Shown here: positions 60,977 to 64,000 of the stretch, piece after piece
Layout of the letters: each line of letters starts with the position of its first letter
Numbering within the stretch: position 1 is the first letter of the stretch
NCBI GenBank assembly: GCA_019916065.1
Contig: CM034244.1
Location: 32,147,933-32,211,932 of the forward strand
From: Vitellaria paradoxa
Taxonomy: Eukaryota > Streptophyta > Magnoliopsida > Ericales > Sapotaceae
Length of the DNA: 64,000 bases
Reading direction: 5' to 3'
Made by a program: the position numbers and the translations under genes
The notes under the pieces: generated by a model
Database searches by the model: none
Told to the model about the DNA's origin: nothing
Seen by the model: only the letters and a program-made list of their open reading frames with translations

Positions 60977-62178
60977 CTAAAAGTAATACAAACCATCTAC
61001 AAATTGACACTTACAGCAAACTAGTAGCAGTTCAGGAAATATATATGTCATATTGGATTGTCTGAATCGTAAGCTATTGCAAAAACAAGAAAATCGAGCC
61101 AGAGTAAGAGCACAACAGCCAGATATCCACATTGTTAGGACAAAATGCAGACCCAATAATAGCGTGTGATACTTTGCTGATTTCTTGTTCCAACCTTGAT
61201 GGAAGCCTGAATGTATTTTTGAATCCCTCGGTTTGAGGATTTCACACAAAGATAAACAACCATAGAACAAACACAGACGATGGGATAAAAGGAAATTACT
61301 CTGTTTGTAGCATTTCATTTCTCATAGATGTGGATGGGTGGGGCTGGACTGGAGGTTTCGGGTCATTTGGAAATAGTGTTGCCGACGGTGGGAGTCACCA
61401 GAAACAAGCGGAATAAGCACTACGGCAGAATCAGCAGATTGGAGCAAGAGAGGCATAAGTATTGGCTATACTGAAGGATTGTAGTGTGTCATGTATCGTT
61501 AATGGAGGAGGGTATATATAGGAGAGGGGTTTACGTTTGTGAAGACAAGTGAGTCAATGATTTGGAAGTAATGGCATTGTTTGTTGTTGGGTTGGGCATT
61601 ACAAGGATTATGGTCACTTAATGGGAAGAGATGTCACAATAGGCTTGTCTAGCAACGTCTTTTTCTAGACCAATTGAAGGAGTTTTAAACAATCCCATAA
61701 CTCTAAACACAAAATCACTTGTCCCAAAAGACCAAGGCAAGGAAGAATCAGTCGAAAACGTCACGACATTAAGCGTCCATTAGTTGAGTACTAAGTAAGA
61801 TGCATGAGATGCCGCGTGTTGAAGAATTGACTATAATTAGGGGAAGCAATTCATTTTGACCGGTCGTGTTTGGACTTATAATAATCACGTTCATACTCAA
61901 ACATCTCAAAATTTAATAAACATGTTAAATAATTAATTTATTCAAAAATTGGGTCAAATCGTGTCAGTTTCAAGTTAACGTATTCGCATCATGCCTTGTT
62001 TGCGTGTCTCTATTAGAAATTTCTTGTATCCATCTTGGGTCGTGCTTGAGTGTTATTATCGGGTCATGTATAATATTGACACCCCCGCCCATAATAATGC
62101 TCGTTGCATGTTTGTTGTCAGCTTAAATGATAGAACGCATGCATAATAACGACAAATAACTGTAATGGAGAATTAGCA
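60977..62178. other. No recognised gene
   Basis: A minus open frame at 60977-61318 (113 codons) has no recognisable domain and does not splice convincingly to the exon at 60709-60919. GTCGTGTT-type repeats at 61860-62080 look transposon-derived. Confidence 0.4.
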
Positions 62179-62900
62179 GTGTCTAGTAGAATGGAGCCTA
62201 CTAGTACCATACAACAACTCCAACAGGGCAGGGCAGCGCACAAGAACAACCTAAATTTTAACAAGGAGCATTTTTGTTGTTGCAAAGTCCACCCAACATT
62301 TTATATGGAGAAGATCTATCAGATGTTTTTTTGGAAAACCTACCTTACAGTGCTCAAGTCTACTTACCAACCCTGCTCAAATGTGCTTCAGGATAAACAA
62401 AGGTCGAATTTTTCACAAGGTTATATTTTCTTCAAATTATTGGTCCCTGATATTCTCTTTTTACCGTACTTCCCTCCATTTTCCTTCACATCTCCATCAA
62501 TTTTCCACTTCTTTCTTTTTATATCTTCGTTTTCTATGTATTTGGAGAATGTCATGACTAGAACTAAACCTTCTTGTAGCCACCTATCTTAGGCAAAAAT
62601 GGTGAATTTGTTCCAAAGAGTGCTCAAAATGTCCCCATTACCATAGGTGCCCACAGATACATTTTCTCCAACCACAGGTGTTGCGAGTCTACTGAAGGGT
62701 TCAATGAAACGTGTGTATAAGCAGCCTTTGAATGATAAGGTAAGGTTGAGGTCTTCTTCAAGCAAACTTGTTCCCAAGTTACAAATGAGGTGCACTGGAT
62801 TCATCCTCCTCTTTGAACAGATTGTTTTTGTGGATCAAAGCATGTTATTTGTGGAAAATATGAGCTTGCCACAACCTCCCATTTTGATTGAAAAATAACC
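62179..62900 (+). other. Two unrecognised open frames
   Basis: The frames 62179-62592 (137 codons) and 62647-62898 (83 codons) lie on the same strand as the plant-mobile-domain pseudogene that follows. The first has a low-complexity Phe/Ser-rich end; the second has a basic stretch (GSMKRVYKQPLNDKVRLRSS). They might be upstream parts of the same decayed gene, but I do not recognise them. Confidence 0.25.
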
Positions 62901-63129
62901 ACCCAAGGGAGAGGAGCTTGGTGTAACTAGTTCATCATTTAATTTATCATTTAGTGGGAGGGAAATCCCTTACTGTTTTCTTAGTTTTGAGAATTACTTT
63001 GTTCCAACAAATGAAATGGATTTTTGGACAAGGAAAATTCTTTTCAAAAAAAAAAAAAACTCAAAATAGAGGCAAGTTTTGAATGACATGACATTCTTCG
63101 TGCAATTAAGAGCTTTCTATTCTTGAAAT

Positions 63130-63790
63130 TTTCACAAAATACTCTTGTCCTGGATGTGTTATTTTCTCGATGGAGTGTGAAGATCCATGCCTTTGCACTA
63201 TCATTTTGGCGGAGTTAGGCCAAACAATAGAGGATGCTTGCTAGTTTTTGAGGCTTGATTTGTTTACTACAAAAAACTTTCATCATTGATGAAGATCCAT
63301 TCTGAAAGTAAATGAGGCTTTGAGAAAGGTAAATTCCAAATTAAATTTGGGTCATGGTATGGTAGAGGTCAACGACAAGGTGAATGCCCTAACCTTCCGG
63401 AGCAGAGTACTTTTACCAGATGGATGTGATATTGGTGGAAGCTTGGCTTTTCCAAGGACCAGTGATGATATTTATGAGGAACCACTAGCGAGGGGCAGTG
63501 TATTCCACCTTGTTACATATCTTGCCTGTTGGCTATCACGGTATATTTTTGGGTATATTTTTGAAGGGCCTATTGCGGACAGTATTAGACCATGGACATC
63601 CCTTGTTATGCAGCCAAGTCTCATAAGGCACTTCCTTTTGCACTGTTTCTCCTGGAGACTTTGTACCATCGTCTTGAGATAGTCAAGACTAGACTATTCC
63701 ACAAGCAAATATGAGATACTTATGCTGACAAGCCTTCCTTGCAAATGTGTTTGTTTAGGCGATTCCCCATATTTGCTCCACAACTACATG
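63130..63790 (+). pseudogene. Plant mobile domain (aminotransferase-like) pseudogene
   Basis: Pieces of a plant mobile domain run in order on the plus strand. The first is WSVKIHAFALSF near 63170-63210, then LFTTKNFHH near 63258-63285. The longest open part, 63320-63682, has LARGSVFHLVTYLACWLSRY and SIRPWTSLVM. An FRRFPIFAP block lies near 63758. In intact members the ACWL.R.VF...IRP.TF.MAS block is contiguous. Here there are in-frame stops before 63320 and frame changes around 63215 and 63690, so it is broken. These domains occur in plant nuclear proteins (MAIN-type) and in transposons that captured them. Confidence 0.5.
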
Positions 63791-64000
63791 TTCTTTCAAA
63801 GACACAGAAGCAAAGAGGCAAGCACCTGCAGATAGTTAAGGAGATATACACCACTCAATGGTGTAGTAGTAGTCTTGGTAAGAAGTTGGTTTAGGTTACA
63901 AGTGGACACGGGCATACAAGCACACGGGACCCACCTAAGCCCACTAATGTACTTTGAGGCTTGGATTTGTTTTTAGGCTATTTAGGATAAGCCTGGGAAA
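63791..64000. other. Window end, no gene recognised
   Basis: Short frames only. The pseudogene may continue in broken form. Confidence 0.35.

Overview
This window is nuclear DNA from a flowering plant. The evidence is large spliced genes, microsatellites, a plant SINE, a Cassandra-type 5S-bearing LTR, LINE, hAT and Mutator-like debris, and protein families found only in plants (a plant F-box family and the paired DUF630/DUF632 family). Base composition is AT-rich, with abundant MITEs and kilobase-scale introns. That fits a eudicot with a moderately large, transposon-rich genome, but I cannot name the species.

Three genes look intact. (1) An F-box protein gene on the minus strand has five coding exons between 7586 and 1512. 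Its last intron is 4.3 kb and holds a broken LINE, which is itself interrupted by a hAT MITE. (2) A small, GC-rich, intronless RING-H2 protein gene lies on the plus strand (33589-34086). (3) A DUF630/DUF632 protein gene on the minus strand has five coding exons between 48890 and 39310 and a 5'UTR intron reaching to about 50953. Every splice junction I give was checked for GT/AG and for reading phase. Two incomplete genes lie near the right end: one terminal exon of a membrane protein with a His/Asp-rich tail (60709-60919, minus) and a plant-mobile-domain pseudogene (about 63130-63790, plus).

Layout. 1-8300: F-box gene and its upstream flank. 8366-8905: a foldback repeat. 8912-16485: a 7.6-kb non-autonomous LTR retrotransposon on the minus strand (LARD-like). 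It has two LTRs of about 525 bp, a primer-binding site and a polypurine tract, but its interior has no gag or pol and is made of CTCGG-rich repeats and minisatellites. 16.5-28.7 kb: intergenic, with MITEs, a tandemly duplicated LINE fragment and a solo Cassandra LTR. 28.77-29.69 kb and 33.38-35.40 kb: two copies of one duplicated segment. Only the second contains the RING gene; the first has lost it at a CT tract and gained a SINE. 36.36-37.65 kb: a foldback Mutator-like element with a perfect 9-bp target duplication. 39.3-51.1 kb: the DUF630/DUF632 gene, with a hAT MITE, SINE-like copies and two sets of tandem duplications in its introns. 51.4-60.5 kb: a graveyard of MITEs and Mutator-like foldbacks, one of which carries a fragment of an acyl-activating-enzyme gene (Pack-MULE-like). 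60.6-64 kb: the gene remnants.

I found no sign of a new multi-gene system. The most interesting points are the coding-free retrotransposon with its CTCGG array, the duplicated RING locus whose first copy is an empty shell (with reciprocal empty sites dating a SINE and a MITE), and the candidate gene-capturing Mutator-like element. All calls are by eye. I ran no alignment or database search.
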